This document shows, one piece after another, positions 1 through 14,921 of a stretch of 64,000 nucleotides of DNA (the first letter of the stretch is position 1; every line of letters begins with the position of its first letter). A program made the position numbers and the translations under genes. The notes beneath the pieces are model-generated. The model was not told the DNA's origin, did not search any database, and was given only the letters and a program-made list of their open reading frames with translations. The stretch spans positions 21,524,688 through 21,588,687 of the forward strand of contig OZ059895.1 in NCBI GenBank assembly GCA_964057225.1, read 5' to 3'. The DNA comes from Auanema rhodensis (taxonomy: Eukaryota > Nematoda > Chromadorea > Rhabditida > Rhabditidae).

Positions 1-351
1 CAAAATGTTTTTGGAAGCAATGTTGAGTGTACATGGAAACTCAACATACACTAATGCATCATTTTTCAAACGATCATAACTAATTTTTCTATAAAGCGTT
101 TCTCAATGTAGTATAGTGCATTCGATGCGGATTTTTAAGCTGCGTCGATCTGTGTTATCAGATTTGCGCTAGCTTAAAAATGCACCAAGATATCAACTGA
201 TATAAGTTCACACTTATATCCTCGATTTTCACCCTGAAGAATTAATTTTTTCGTTGAATAACATTGTCCATCGTCTTTGCCTTAAAAAAAGTAATCTAAA
301 AACATCTACTTTTTGATAAATTATTTTAAAACTTTTCGAAAAAATTTTTGT

Positions 352-701
352 CAAAATGTTTTTGGAAGCAATGTTGAGTGTACATGGAAACTCAACATAC
401 ACTAATGCATAATTTTTCAAACGATCATAACTAATTTTTGTATTAAGCGTTTCTCAGTGTAGTATAGTGCATTCGATGCGGATTTTTAAGCTGCGTCGAT
501 CTGTGTTATCAGATTTGCGCTAGCTTAAAAATGCACCGAGATATCAACTGATATAAGTTCACACTTATATCCTCGATTTTCACCCTGAAGAATTAATTTT
601 TTCGTTGAATAACATTGTCCATCGTCTTTGCCTTGAAAAAAGGAATCTAAAAACATCTACTTTTGCTAGATTATTTTGAAATTTTTCGAAAAAATTTTTG
701 T
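352..701 (+). repeat. Representative 350-bp satellite monomer with four dyad symmetries
   Basis: Monomer chosen to give coordinates for internal structure that recurs in essentially every copy. (a) 371-398: a 9-bp inverted repeat, ATGTTGAGT / ACTCAACAT, with a 10-nt loop. (b) 482-532: 11-bp outer arms ATTTTTAAGCT / AGCTTAAAAAT, then GCG/CGC, then ATCTG/CAGAT around a TGTTAT loop; only one bulged T and a 3-nt imperfect step interrupt it. (c) 550-571: a perfect 9-bp stem GATATAAGT / ACTTATATC with a 4-nt loop. (d) 680-696: the near-palindrome AATTTTTCGAAAAAATT. What these do is unknown. They could form cruciforms, hairpins in a transcript, or protein-binding dyads. Confidence 0.85.
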
Positions 702-3700
702 CAAAATGTTTTTGGAAGCAATGTTGAGTGTACATGGAAACTCAACATACACTAATGCATAATTTTTCAAACGATCATAACTAATTTTTGTATTAAGCGT
801 TTCTCAATGTAGTATAGTGCATTCGATGCGGATTTTTAAGCTGCGTCGATCTGTGTTATCAGATTTGCGCTAGCTTAAAAATGCACCGAGATATCAACTG
901 ATATAAGTTCACACTTATATCCTCGATTTTCAACCTGAAGAATTAATTTTTTCGTTGAATAACATTGTCCATCGTCTTTGCCTTGAAAAAAGGAATCTAA
1001 AAACATCTACTTTTTGCTAAATTATATTGAAATTTTTCGAAAAAATTTTTGTCAAAATGTTTTTGGAAGCAATGTTGAGTGTACATGGAAACTCAACATA
1101 CACTAATGCATCATTTTTCAAACGATCATAACTAATTTTTCTATAAAGCGTTTCTCAATGTAGTATAGTGCATTCGATGCGGATTTTTAAGCTGCGTCGA
1201 TCTGTGTTATCAGATTTGCGCTAGCTTAAAAATGCACCGAGATATCAACTGATATAAGTTCACACTTATATCCTCGATTTTCAACCTGAAGAATTAATTT
1301 TTTCGTTGAATAACATTGTCCATCGTCTTTGCCTTGAAAAAAGGAATCTATAAACATCTACTTTTGCTAGATTATTTTGAAATTTCTCGAAAAAATTTTT
1401 GTCAAAATGTTTTTGCAAGCAATGTTGAGTGTACATGGAAACTCAACATACACTAATGCATCATTTTTCAAACGATCATAACTAATTTTTCTATAAAGCG
1501 TTTCTCAATGTAGTATAGTGCATTCGATGCGGATTTTTAAGCTGCGTCGATCTGTGTTATCAGATTTGCGCTAGCTTAAAAATGCACCGAGATATCAACT
1601 GATATAAGTTCACACTTATATCCTCGATTTTCACCCTGAAGAATTGATTTTTTCGTTGAATAACATTGTCCATCGTCTTTGCCTTGAAAAAAGGAATCTA
1701 AAAACATCTACTTTTGCTGGATTATTCTGAAATTTCTCGAAAAAATTTTTGTCAAAATGTTTTTGGAAGCAATGTTGAGTGTACATGGAAACTCAACATA
1801 CACTAATGCATAATTTTTCAAACGATCATAACTAATTTTTGTATTAAGCGTTTCTCAATGTAGTATAGTGCATTCGATGCGGATTTTTAAGCTGCGTCGA
1901 TCTGTGTTATCAGATTTGCGCTAGCTTAAAAATGCACCGAGATATCAACTGATATAAGTTCACACTTATATCCTCGATTTTCACCCTGAAGAATTGATTT
2001 TTTCGTTGAATAACATTGTCCATCGTCTTTGCCTTGAAAAAAGGAATCTAAAAACATCTACTTTTGCTAGATTATTTTGAAATTTCTCGAAAAAATTTTT
2101 GTCAAAATGTTTTTGGAAGCAATGTTGAGTGTACATGGAAACTCAACATACACTAATGCATCATTTTTCAAACGATCATAACTAATTTTTCTATAAAGCG
2201 TTTCTCAATGTAGTATAGTGCATTCGATGCGGATTTTTAAGCTGCGTCGATCTGTGTTATCAGATTTGCGCTAGCTTAAAAATGCACCGAGATATCAACT
2301 GATATAAGTTCACACTTATATCCTCGATTTTCACCCTGAAGAATTAATTTTTTCGTTGAATAACATTGTCCATCGTCTTTGCCTTAAAAAAAGGAATCTA
2401 AAAACATCTACTTTTTGATAAATTATTTTAAAATTTTTCGAAAAAATTTTTGTCAAAATGTTTTTGGAAGCAATGTTGAGTGTACATGGAAACTCAACAT
2501 ACACTAATGCATATTTTTTCAAACGATCATAACTAATTTTTGTATTAAGCGTTTCTCAATGTAGTATAGTGCATTCGATGCGGATTTTTAAGCTGCGTCG
2601 ATCTGTGTGATCAGATTTGCGCTAGCTTAAAATTGCACCGAGATATCAACTGATATAAGTTCACACTTATATCCTCGATTTTCACCCTGAAGAATTAATT
2701 TTTTCGTTGAATAACATTGTCCATCGTCTTTGCCTTAAAAAAAGGAATCTAAAAACATCTACTTTTTGATAAATTATTTTAAAATTTTTCGAAAAAATTT
2801 TTGTCAAAATGGTTTTGGAAGCAATGTTGAGTGTACATGGAAACTCAACATACACTAATGCATAATTTTTCAAACGATCATAACTAATTTTTGTATTAAG
2901 CGTTTCTCAATGTAGTATAGTGCATTCGATGCGGATTTTTAAGCTGCGTCGATCTGTGTTATCAGATTTGCGCTAGCTTAAAAATGCACCGAGATATCAA
3001 CTGATATAAGTTCACACTTATATCCTCGATTTTCACCCTGAAGAATTAATTTTTTCGTTGAATAACAATGTCCATCGTCTTTGCCTTGAAAAAAGGAATC
3101 TAAAAACATCTACTTTTTGCTAAATTATATTGAAATTTTTCGAAAAAATTTTTGTCAAAATGTTTTTGGAAGCAATGTTGAGTGTACATGGAAACTCAAC
3201 ATACACTAATGCATCATTTTTCAAACGATCATAACTAATTTTTCTATAAAGCGTTTCTCAATGTAGTATAGTGCATTCGATGCGGATTTTTAAGCTGCGT
3301 CGATCTGTGTTATCAGATTTGCGCTAGCTTAAAAATGCACCGAGATATCAACTGATATAAGTTCTTACTTATATCCTCGATTTTCACCCTGAAGAATTGA
3401 TTTTTTCGTTGAATAACATTGTCCATCGTCTTTGCCTTAAAAAAAGGAATCTAAAAACATCTACTTTTTGCTAAATTATATTGAAATTTCTCGAAAAAAT
3501 TTTTGTCAAAATGTTTTTGGAAGCAATGTTGAGTGTACATGGAAACTCAACATACACTAATGCATCATTTTTCAAACGATCATAACTAATTTTTCTATAA
3601 AGCGTTTTTCAATGTAGTATAGTGCATTCGATGCGGATTTTTAAGCTGCGTCGATCTGTGTTATCAGATTTGCGCTAGCTTAAAAATGCACCGAGATATC

Positions 3701-6700
3701 AACTGATATAAGTTCACACTTATATCCTCGATTTTCACCCTGAAGAATTAATTTTTTCGTTGAATAACAATGTCCATCGTCTTTGCCTTGAAAAAAGGAA
3801 TCTAAAAACATCTACTTTTTGCTAAATTATATTGAAATTTTTCGAAAAAATTTTTGTCAAAATGTTTTTGGAAGCAATGTTGAGTGTACATGGAAACTCA
3901 ACATACACTAATGCATCATTTTTCAAACGATCATAACTAATTTTTCTATAAAGCGTTTCTCAATGTAGTATAGTGCATTCGATGCGGATTTTTAAGCTGC
4001 GTCGATCTGTGTTATCAGATTTGCGCTAGCTTAAAAACGCACCGAGATATCAACTGATATAAGTTCTTACTTATATCCTCGATTTTCACCCTGAAGAATT
4101 GATTTTTTCGTTGAATAACATTGTCCATCGTCTTTGCCTTAAAAAAAGGAATCTAAAAACATCTACTTTTGCTAGATTATTTTAAAATTTCTCGAAAAAA
4201 TTTTTGTCAAAATGTTTTTGGAAGCAATATTGAGTGTACATGGAAACTCAACATACACTAATGCATCATTTTTCAAACGATCATAACTAATTTTTCTATA
4301 AAGCGTTTCTCAATGTAGTATAGTGCATTCGATGCGGATTTTTAAGCTGCGTCGATCTGTGTTATCAGATTTGCGCTAGCTTAAAAATGCACCGAGATAT
4401 CAACTGATATAAGTTCACACTTATATCCTCGATTTTCACCCTGAAGAATTGATTTTTTCGTTGAATAACATTGTCCATCGTCTTTGCCTTGAAAAAAGGA
4501 ATCTAAAAACATCTACTTTTGCTAGATTATTTTGAAATTTCTCGAAAAAATTTTTGTCAAAATGTTTTTGGAAGCAATGTTGAGTGTACATGGAAACTCA
4601 ACATACACTAATGCATCATTTTTCAAACGATCATAACTAATTTTTGTATTAAGCGTTTCTCAGTGTAGTATAGTGCATTCGATGCGGATTTTTAAGCTGC
4701 GTCGATCTGTGTTATCAGATTTGCGCTAGCTTAAAAATGCACCGAGATATCAACTGATATAAGTTCACACTTATATCCTCGATTTTCACCCTGAAGAATT
4801 GATTTTTTCGTTGAATAACATTGTCCATCGTCTTTGCCTTGAAAAAAGGAATCTAAAAACATCTACTTTTGCTAGATTATTTTGAAATTTCTCGAAAAAA
4901 TTTTTGTCAAAATGTTTTTGGAAGCAATGTTGAGTGTACATGGAAACTCAACATACACTAATGCATCATTTTTCAAACGATCATAACTAATTTTTCTATA
5001 AAGCGTTTCTCAATGTAGTATAGTGCATTCGATGCGGATTTTTAAGCTGCGTCGATCTGTGTTATCAGATTTGCGCTAGCTTAAAAATGCACCGAGATAT
5101 CAACTGATATAAGTTCACACTTATATCCTCGATTTTCACCCTGAAGAATTAATTTTTTCGTTGAATAACATTGTCCATCGTCTTTGCCTTAAAAAAAGGA
5201 ATCTAAAAACATCTACTTTTTGATAAATTATTTTAAAATTTTTCGAAAAAATTTTTGTCAAAATGTTTTTGGAAGCAATGTTGAGTGTACATGGAAACTC
5301 AACATACACTAATGCATCATTTTTCAAACGATCATAACTAATTTTTCTATAAAGCGTTTCTCAATGTAGTATAGTGCATTCGATGCGGATTTTTAAGCTG
5401 CGTCGATCTGTGTTATCAGATTTGCGCTAGCTTAAAAATGCACCGAGATATCAACTGATATAAGTTCACACTTATATCCTCGATTTTCACCCTGAAGAAT
5501 TGATTTTTTCGTTGAATAACATTGTCCATCGTCTTTGCCTTGAAAAAAGGAATCTAAAAACATCTACTTTTGCTAGATTATTTTGAAATTTCTCGAAAAA
5601 ATTTTTGTCAAAATGTTTTTGGAAGCAATGTTGAGTGTACATGGAAACTCAACATACACTAATGCATCATTTTTCAAACGATCATAACTAATTTTTCTAT
5701 AAAGCGTTTCTCAATGTAGTATAGTGCATTCGATGCGGATTTTTAAGCTGCGTCGATCTGTGTTATCAGATTTGCGCTAGCTTAAAAATGCACCGAGATA
5801 TCAACTGATATAAGTTCACACTTATATCCTCGATTTTCACCCTGAAGAATTAATTTTTTCGTTGAATAACATTGTCCATCGTCTTTGCCTTAAAAAAAAA
5901 AATCTAAAAACATCTACTTTTTGATAAATTATTTTAAAATTTTTCGAAAAAATTTTTGTCAAAATGTTTTTGGAAGCAATGTTGAGTGTACATGGAAACT
6001 CAACATACACTAATGCATAATTTTTCAAACGATCATAACTAATTTTTGTATTAAGCGTTTCTCAGTGTAGTATAGTGCATTCGATGCGGATTTTTAAGCT
6101 GCGTCGATCTGTGTTATCAGATTTGCGCTAGCTTAAAAATGCACCGAGATATCAACTGATATAAGTTCACACTTATATCCTCGATTTTCACCCTGAAGAA
6201 TTGATTTTTTCGTTGAATAACATTGTCCATCGTCTTTGCCTTGAAAAAAGGAATCTAAAAACATCTACTTTTGCTAGATTATTTTGAAATTTCTCGAAAA
6301 AATTTTTGTCAAAATGTTTTTGGAAGCAATGTTGAGTGTACATGGAAACTCAACATACACTAATGCATCATTTTTCAAACGATCATAACTAATTTTTCTA
6401 TAAAGCGTTTCTCAATGTAGTATAGTGCATTCGATGCGGATTTTTAAGCTGCGTCGATCTGTGTTATCAGATTTGCGCTAGCTTAAAAATGCACCGAGAT
6501 ATCAACTGATATAAGTTCACACTTATATCCTCGATTTTCACCCTGAAGAATTAATTTTTTCGTTGAATAACATTGTCCATCGTCTTTGCCTTAAAAAAAG
6601 GAATCTAAAAACATCTACTTTTTGATGAATTATTTTAAAATTTTTCGAAAAAATTTTTGTCAAAATGTTTTTGGAAGCAATGTTGAGTGTACATGGAAAC

Positions 6701-9700
6701 TCAACATACACTAATGCATAATTTTTCAAACGATCATAACTAATTTTTGTATTAAGCGTTTCTCAATGTAGTATAGTGCATTCGATGCGGATTTTTAAGC
6801 TGCGTCGATCTGTGTTATCAGATTCGCGCTAGCTTAAAAATGCACCGAGATATCAACTGATATAAGTTCACACTTATATCCTCGATTTTCACCCTGAAGA
6901 ATTAATTTTTTCGTTGAATAACATTGTCCATCGTCTTTGCCTTAAAAAAAGAAATCTAAAAACATCTACTTTTTGATGAATTATTTTAAAATTTTTCGAA
7001 AAAATTTTTGTCAAAATGTTTTTGGAAGCAATGTTGAGTGTACATGGAAACTCAACATACACTAATGCATAATTTTTCAAACGATCATAACTAATTTTTG
7101 TATTAAGCGTTTCTCAATGTAGTATAGTGCATTCGATGCGGATTTTTAAGCTGCGTCGATCTGTGTTATCAGATTCGCGCTAGCTTAAAAATGCACCGAG
7201 ATATCAACTGATATAAGTTCACACTTATATCCTCGATTTTCACCCTGAAGAATTAATTTTTTCGTTGAATAACATTGTCCATCGTCTTTGCCTTAAAAAA
7301 AGGAATCTAAAAACATCTACTTTTTGATAAATTATTTTAAAATTTTTCGAAAAAATTTTTGTCAAAATGTTTTTGGAAGCAATGTTGAGTGTACATGGAA
7401 ACTCAACATACACTAATGCATAATTTTTCAAACGATCATAACTAATTTTTGTATTAAGCGTTTCTCAATGTAGTATAGTGCATTCGATGCGGATTTTTGA
7501 GCTGCGTTGATCTGTGTTATCAGATTTGCGCTAGCTTAAAAATGCACCGAGATATCAACTGATATAAGTTCACACTTATATCCTCTATTTTCACCCTGAA
7601 GAATTAATTTTTTCGTTGAATAACAATGTCCATCGTCTTTGCCTTGAAAAAAGGAATCTAAAAACATCTACTTTTTGCTAAATTATATTGAAATTTTTCG
7701 AAAAAATTTTTGTCAAAATGTTTTTGGAAGCAATGTTGAGTGTACATGGAAACTCAACATACACTAATGCATCATTTTTCAAACGATCATAACTAATTTT
7801 TCTATAAAGCGTTTCTCAATGTAGTATAGTGCATTCGATGCGGATTTTTAAGCTGCGTCGATCTGTGTTATCAGATTTGCGCTAGCTTAAAAATGCACCG
7901 AGATATCAACTGATATAAGTTCACACTTATATCCTCGATTTTCACCCTGAGGAATTGATTTTTTCGTTGAATAACATTGTCCATCGTCTTTGCCTTGAAA
8001 AAAGGAATCTAAAAACATCTACTTTTGCTAGATTATTTTGAAATTTCTCGAAAAAATTTTTGTCAAAATGTTTTTGGAAGCAATGTTGAGTGTACATGGA
8101 AACTCAACATACACTAATGCATAATTTTTCAAACGATCATAACTAATTTTTGTATTAAGCGTTTCTCAATGTAGTATAGTGCATTCGATGCGGATTTTTG
8201 AGCTGCGTTGATCTGTGTTATCAGATTTGCGCTAGCTTAAAAATGCACCGAGATATCAACTGATATAAGTTCACACTTATATCCTCTATTTTCACCCTGA
8301 AGAATTAATTTTTTCGTTGAATAACAATGTCCATCGTCTTTGCCTTGAAAAAAGGAATCTAAAAACATCTACTTTTTGCTAAATTATATTGAAATTTTTC
8401 GAAAAAATTTTTGTCAAAATGTTTTTGGAAGCAATGTTGAGTGTACATGGAAACTCAACATACACTAATGCATCATTTTTCAAACGATCATAACTAATTT
8501 TTCTATAAAGCGTTTCTCAATGTAGTATAGTGCATTCGATGCGGATTTTTAAGCTGCGTCGATCTGTGTTATCAGATTTGCGCTAGCTTAAAAATGCACC
8601 GAGATATCAACTGATATAAGTTCACACTTATATCCTCGATTTTCACCCTGAGGAATTGATTTTTTCGTTGAATAACATTGTCCATCGTCTTTGCCTTGAA
8701 AAAAGGAATCTAAAAACATCTACTTTTGCTAGATTATTTTGAAATTTCTCGAAAAATTTTTTGTCAAAATGTTTTTGGAAGCAATGTTGAGTGTACATGG
8801 AAACTCAACATACACTAATGCATAATTTTTCAAACGATCATAACTAATTTTTGTATTAAGCGTTTCTCAATGTAGTATAGTGCATTCGATGCGGATTTTT
8901 AAGCTGCGTCGATCTGTGTTATCAGATTTGCGCTAGCTTAAAAATGCACCGAGATATCAACTGATATAAGTTCACACTTATATCCTCGATTTTCACCCTG
9001 AGGAATTGATTTTTTCGTTGAATAACAATGTCCATCGTCTTTGCCTTGAAAAAAGGAATCTAAAAACATCTACTTTTGCTAGATTATTTTGAAATTTCTC
9101 GAAAAAATTTTTGTCAAAATGTTTTTGGAAGCAATGTTGAGTGTACATGGAAACTCAACATACACTAATGCATAATTTTTCAAACGATCATAACTAATTT
9201 TTGTATTAAGCGTTTCTCAATGTAGTATAGTGCATTCGATGCGGATTTTTGAGCTGCGTTGATCTGTGTTATCAGATTTGCGCTAGCTTAAAAATGCACC
9301 GAGATATCAACTGATATAAGTTCACACTTATATCCTCGATTTTCACCCTGAAGAATTAATTTTTTCGTTGAATAACATTGTCCATCGTCTTTGCCTTGAA
9401 AAAAGGAATCTAAAAACATCTACTTTTTGCTAAATTATATTGAAATTTTTCGAAAAAATTTTTGTCAAAATGTTTTTGGAAGCAATGTTGAGTGTACATG
9501 GAAACTCAACATACACTAATGCATCATTTTTCAAACGATCATAACTAATTTTTCTATAAAGCGTTTCTCAATGTAGTATAGTGCATTCGATGCGGATTTT
9601 TAAGCTGCGTCGATCTGTGTTATCAGATTTGCGCTAGCTTAAAAATGCACCGAGATATCAACTGATATAAGTTCACACTTATATCCTCGATTTTCACCCT

Positions 9701-12700
9701 GAGGAATTGATTTTTTCGTTGAATAACATTGTCCATCGTCTTTGCCTTGAAAAAAGGAATCTAAAAACATCTACTTTTGCTAGATTATTTTGAAATTTCT
9801 CGAAAAATTTTTTGTCAAAATGTTTTTGGAAGCAATGTTGAGTGTACATGGAAACTCAACATACACTAATGCATAATTTTTCAAACGATCATAACTAATT
9901 TTTGTATTAAGCGTTTCTCAATGTAGTATAGTGCATTCGATGCGGATTTTTAAGCTGCGTCGATCTGTGTTATCAGATTTGCGCTAGCTTAAAAATGCAC
10001 CGAGATATCAACTGATATAAGTTCACACTTATATCCTCTATTTTCACCCTGAAGAATTAATTTTTTCGTTGAATAACAATGTCCATCGTCTTTGCCTTGA
10101 AAAAAGGAATCTAAAAACATCTACTTTTTGCTAAATTATATTGAAATTTTTCGAAAAAATTTTTGTCAAAATGTTTTTGGAAGCAATGTTGAGTGTACAT
10201 GGAAACTCAACATACACTAATGCATAATTTTTCAAACGATCATAACTAATTTTTGTATTAAGCGTTTCTCAATGTAGTATAGTGCATTCGATGCGGATTT
10301 TTAAGCTGCGTCGATCTGTGTTATCAGATTTGCGCTAGCTTAAAAATGCACCGAGATATCAACTGATATAAGTTCACACTTATATCCTCGATTTTCACCC
10401 TGAAGAATTAATTTTTTCGTTGAATAACATTGTCCATCGTCTTTGCCTTAAAAAAAGGAATCTAAAAACATCTACTTTTTGATAAATTATTTTAAAATTT
10501 TTCGAAAAAATTTTTGTCAAAATGTTTTTGGAAGCAATGTTGAGTGTACATGGAAACTCAACATACACTAATGCATAATTTTTCAAACGATCATAACTAA
10601 TTTTTGTATTAAGCGTTTCTCAGTGTAGTATAGTGCATTCGATGCGGATTTTTAAGCTGCGTCGATCTGTGTTATCAGATTTGCGCTAGCTTAAAAATGC
10701 ACCGAGATATCAACTGATATAAGTTCACACTTATATCCTCGATTTTCACCCTGAAGAATTGATTTTTTCGTTGAATAACATTGTCCATCGTCTTTGCCTT
10801 GAAAAAAGGAATCTAAAAACATCTACTTTTGCTAGATTATTTTGAAATTTCTCGAAAAAATTTTTGTCAAAATGTTTTTGGAAGCAATGTTGAGTGTACA
10901 TGGAAACTCAACATACACTAATGCATCATTTTTCAAACGATCATAACTAATTTTTGTATTAAGCGTTTCTCAGTGTAGTATAGTGCATTCGATGCGGATT
11001 TTTAAGCTGCGTCGATCTGTGTTATCAGATTTGCGCTAGCTTAAAAATGCACCGAGATATCAACTGATATAAGTTCACACTTATATCCTCGATTTTCACC
11101 CTGAAGAATTGATTTTTTCGTTGAATAACATTGTCCATCGTCTTTGCCTTGAAAAAAGGAATCTAAAAACATCTACTTTTGCTAGATTATTTTGAAATTT
11201 CTCGAAAAAATTTTTGTCAAAATGTTTTTGGAAGCAATGTTGAGTGTACATGGAAACTCAACATACACTAATGCATCATTTTTCAAACGATCATAACTAA
11301 TTTTTCTATAAAGCGTTTCTCAATGTAGTATAGTGCATTCTATGCGGATTTTTAAGCTGCGTCGATCTGTGTTATCAGATTTGCGCTAGCTTAAAAATGC
11401 ACCGAGATATCAACTGATATAAGTTCACACTTATATCCTCGATTTTCACCCTGAAGAATTAATTTTTTCGTTGAATAACATTGTCCATCGTCTTTGCCTT
11501 AAAAAAAGGAATCTAAAAACATCTACTTTTTGATAAATTATTTTAAAATTTTTCGAAAAAATTTTTGTCAAAATGTTTTTGGAAGCAATGTTGAGTGTAC
11601 ATGGAAACTCAACATACACTAATGCATAATTTTTCAAACGATCATAACTAATTTTTGTATTAAGCGTTTCTCAGTGTAGTATAGTGCATTCGATGCGGAT
11701 TTTTAAGCTGCGTCGATCTGTGTTATCAGATTTGCGCTAGCTTAAAAATGCACCGAGATATCAACTGATATAAGTTCACACTTATATCCTCGATTTTCAC
11801 CCTGAAGAATTGATTTTTTCGTTGAATAACATTGTCCATCGTCTTTGCCTTGAAAAAAGGAATCTAAAAACATCTACTTTTGCTAGATTATTTTGAAATT
11901 TCTCGAAAAAATTTTTGTCAAAATGTTTTTGGAAGCAATGTTGAGTGTACATGGAAACTCAACATACACTAATGCATCATTTTTCAAACGATCATAACTA
12001 ATTTTTCTATAAAGCGTTTCTCAATGTAGTATAGTGCATTCGATGCGGATTTTTAAGCTGCGTCGATCTGTGTTATCAGATTTGCGCTAGCTTAAAAATG
12101 CACCGAGATATCAACTGATATAAGTTCACACTTATATCCTCGATTTTCACCCTGAAGAATTGATTTTTTCGTTGAATAACATTGTCCATCGTCTTTGCCT
12201 TGAAAAAAGGAATCTAAAAACATCTACTTTTGCTAGATTATTTTGAAATTTCTCGAAAAAATTTTTGTCAAAATGTTTTTGGAAGCAATGTTGAGTGTAC
12301 ATGGAAACTCAACATACACTAATGCATCATTTTTCAAACGATCATAACTAATTTTTCTATAAAGCGTTTCTCAATGTAGTATAGTGCATTCGATGCGGAT
12401 TTTTAAGCTGCGTCGATCTGTGTTATCAGATTTGCGCTAGCTTAAAAATGCACCGAGATATCAACTGATATAAGTTCACACTTATATCCTCGATTTTCAC
12501 CCTGAAGAATTAATTTTTTCGTTGAATAACATTGTCCATCGTCTTTGCCTTAAAAAAAGGAATCTAAAAACATCTACTTTTTGATGAATTATTTTAAAAT
12601 TTTTCGAAAAAATTTTTGTCAAAATGTTTTTGGAAGCAATGTTGAGTGTACATGGAAACTCAACATACACTAATGCATAATTTTTCAAACGATCATAACT

Positions 12701-14921
12701 AATTTTTGTATTAAGCGTTTCTCAATGTAATATAGTGCATTCGATGCGGATTTTTAAGCTGCGTCGATCTGTGTTATCAGATTCGCGCTAGCTTAAAAAT
12801 GCACCGAGATATCAACTGATATAAGTTCACACTTATATCCTCGATTTTCACCCTGAAGAATTAATTTTTTCGTTGAATAACATTGTCCATCGTCTTTGCC
12901 TTAAAAAAAAGGAATCTAAAAACATCTACTTTTTGATAAATTATTTTAAAATTTTTCGAAAAAATTTTTGTCAAAATGTTTTTGGAAGCAATGTTGAGTG
13001 TACATGGAAACTCAACATACACTAATGCATAATTTTTCAAACGATCATAACTAATTTTTGTATTAAGCGTTTCTCAATGTAGTATAGTGCATTCGATGCG
13101 GATTTTTGAGCTGCGTTGATCTGTGTTATCAGATTTGCGCTAGCTTAAAAATGCACCGAGATATCAACTGATATAAGTTCACACTTATATCCTCTATTTT
13201 CACCCTGAAGAATTAATTTTTTCGTTGAATAACAATGTCCATCGTCTTTGCCTTGAAAAAAGGAATCTAAAAACATCTACTTTTTGCTAAATTATATTGA
13301 AATTTTTCGAAAAAATTTTTGTCAAAATGTTTTTGGAAGCAATGTTGAGTGTACATGGAAACTCAACATACACTAATGCATCATTTTTCAAACGATCATA
13401 ACTAATTTTTCTATAAAGCGTTTCTCAATGTAGTATAGTGCATTCGATGCGGATTTTTAAGCTGCGTCGATCTGTGTTATCAGATTTGCGCTAGCTTAAA
13501 AATGCACCGAGATATCAACTGATATAAGTTCACACTTATATCCTCGATTTTCACCCTGAGGAATTGATTTTTTCGTTGAATAACATTGTCCATCGTCTTT
13601 GCCTTGAAAAAAGGAATCTAAAAACATCTACTTTTGCTAGATTATTTTGAAATTTCTCGAAAAAATTTTTGTCAAAATGTTTTTGGAAGCAATGTTGAGT
13701 GTACATGGAAACTCAACATACACTAATGCATCATTTTTCAAACGATCATAACTAATTTTTCTATAAAGCGTTTCTCAATGTAGTATAGTGCATTCGATGC
13801 GGATTTTTAAGCTGCGTCGATCTGTGTTATCAGATTTGCGCTAGCTTAAAAATGCACCGAGATATCAACTGATATAAGTTCACACTTATATCCTCGATTT
13901 TCACCCTGAGGAATTGATTTTTTCGTTGAATAACATTGTCCATCGTCTTTGCCTTGAAAAAAGGAATCTAAAAACATCTACTTTTGCTAGATTATTTTGA
14001 AATTTCTCGAAAAAATTTTTGTCAAAATGTTTTTGGAAGCAATGTTGAGTGTACATGGAAACTCAACATACACTAATGCATCATTTTTCAAACGATCATA
14101 ACTAATTTTTCTATAAAGCGTTTCTCAATGTAGTATAGTGCATTCGATGCGGATTTTTAAGCTGCGTCGATCTGTGTTATCAGATTTGCGCTAGCTTAAA
14201 AATGCACCGAGATATCAACTGATATAAGTTCACACTTATATCCTCGATTTTCACCCTGAGGAATTGATTTTTTCGTTGAATAACATTGTCCATCGTCTTT
14301 GCCTTGAAAAAAGGAATCTAAAAACATCTACTTTTGCTAGATTATTTTGAAATTTCTCGAAAAAATTTTTGTCAAAATGTTTTTGGAAGCAATGTTGAGT
14401 GTACATGGAAACTCAACATACACTAATGCATCATTTTTCAAACGATCATAACTAATTTTTCTATAAAGCGTTTCTCAATGTAGTATAGTGCATTCGATGC
14501 GGATTTTTAAGCTGCGTCGATCTGTGTTATCAGATTTGCGCTAGCTTAAAAATGCACCGAGATATCAACTGATATAAGTTCACACTTATGTCCTCGATTT
14601 TCAACCTGAAGAATTAATTTTTTCGTTGAATAACATTGTCCATCGTCTTTGCCTTGAAAAAAGGAATCTAAAAACATCTACTTTTGCTAGATTATTTTGA
14701 AATTTCTCGAAAAAATTTTTGTCAAAATGTTTTTGGAAGCAATGTTGAGTGTACATGGAAACTCAACATACACTAATACATCATTTTTCAAACGATCATA
14801 ACTAATTTTTCTATAAAGCGTTTCTCAATGTAGTATAGTGCATTCGATGCGGATTTTTAAGCTGCGTCGATCTGTGTTATCAGATTTGCGCTAGCTTAAA
14901 AATGCACCGAGATATCAACTG

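Noticed and set aside
229-420. Recurrent 63-codon antisense reading frame in satellite monomers (also at 2331, 5136, 10395, 35629 and others)
   Set aside because: It is open only in monomers of the GATAAATT/GATGAATT type. Most other monomers carry a stop or frame change in the same region. It has no start context, no domain and no codon-level conservation, so it is a by-product of the repeat.
500-545. Possible hammerhead ribozyme in the satellite, as known in some animal satellites
   Set aside because: The minus strand has CTGATAA and the plus strand CTGATATAAG, but neither is CTGANGA, and no GAAA core with matching stems is found nearby.
601-617. CENP-B box-like TTTCGTTGAATAACATT in each monomer
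   Set aside because: The TTCG half and the central A fit, but the required CGGG half is absent (ACAT instead), so there is no good case for CENP-B binding.
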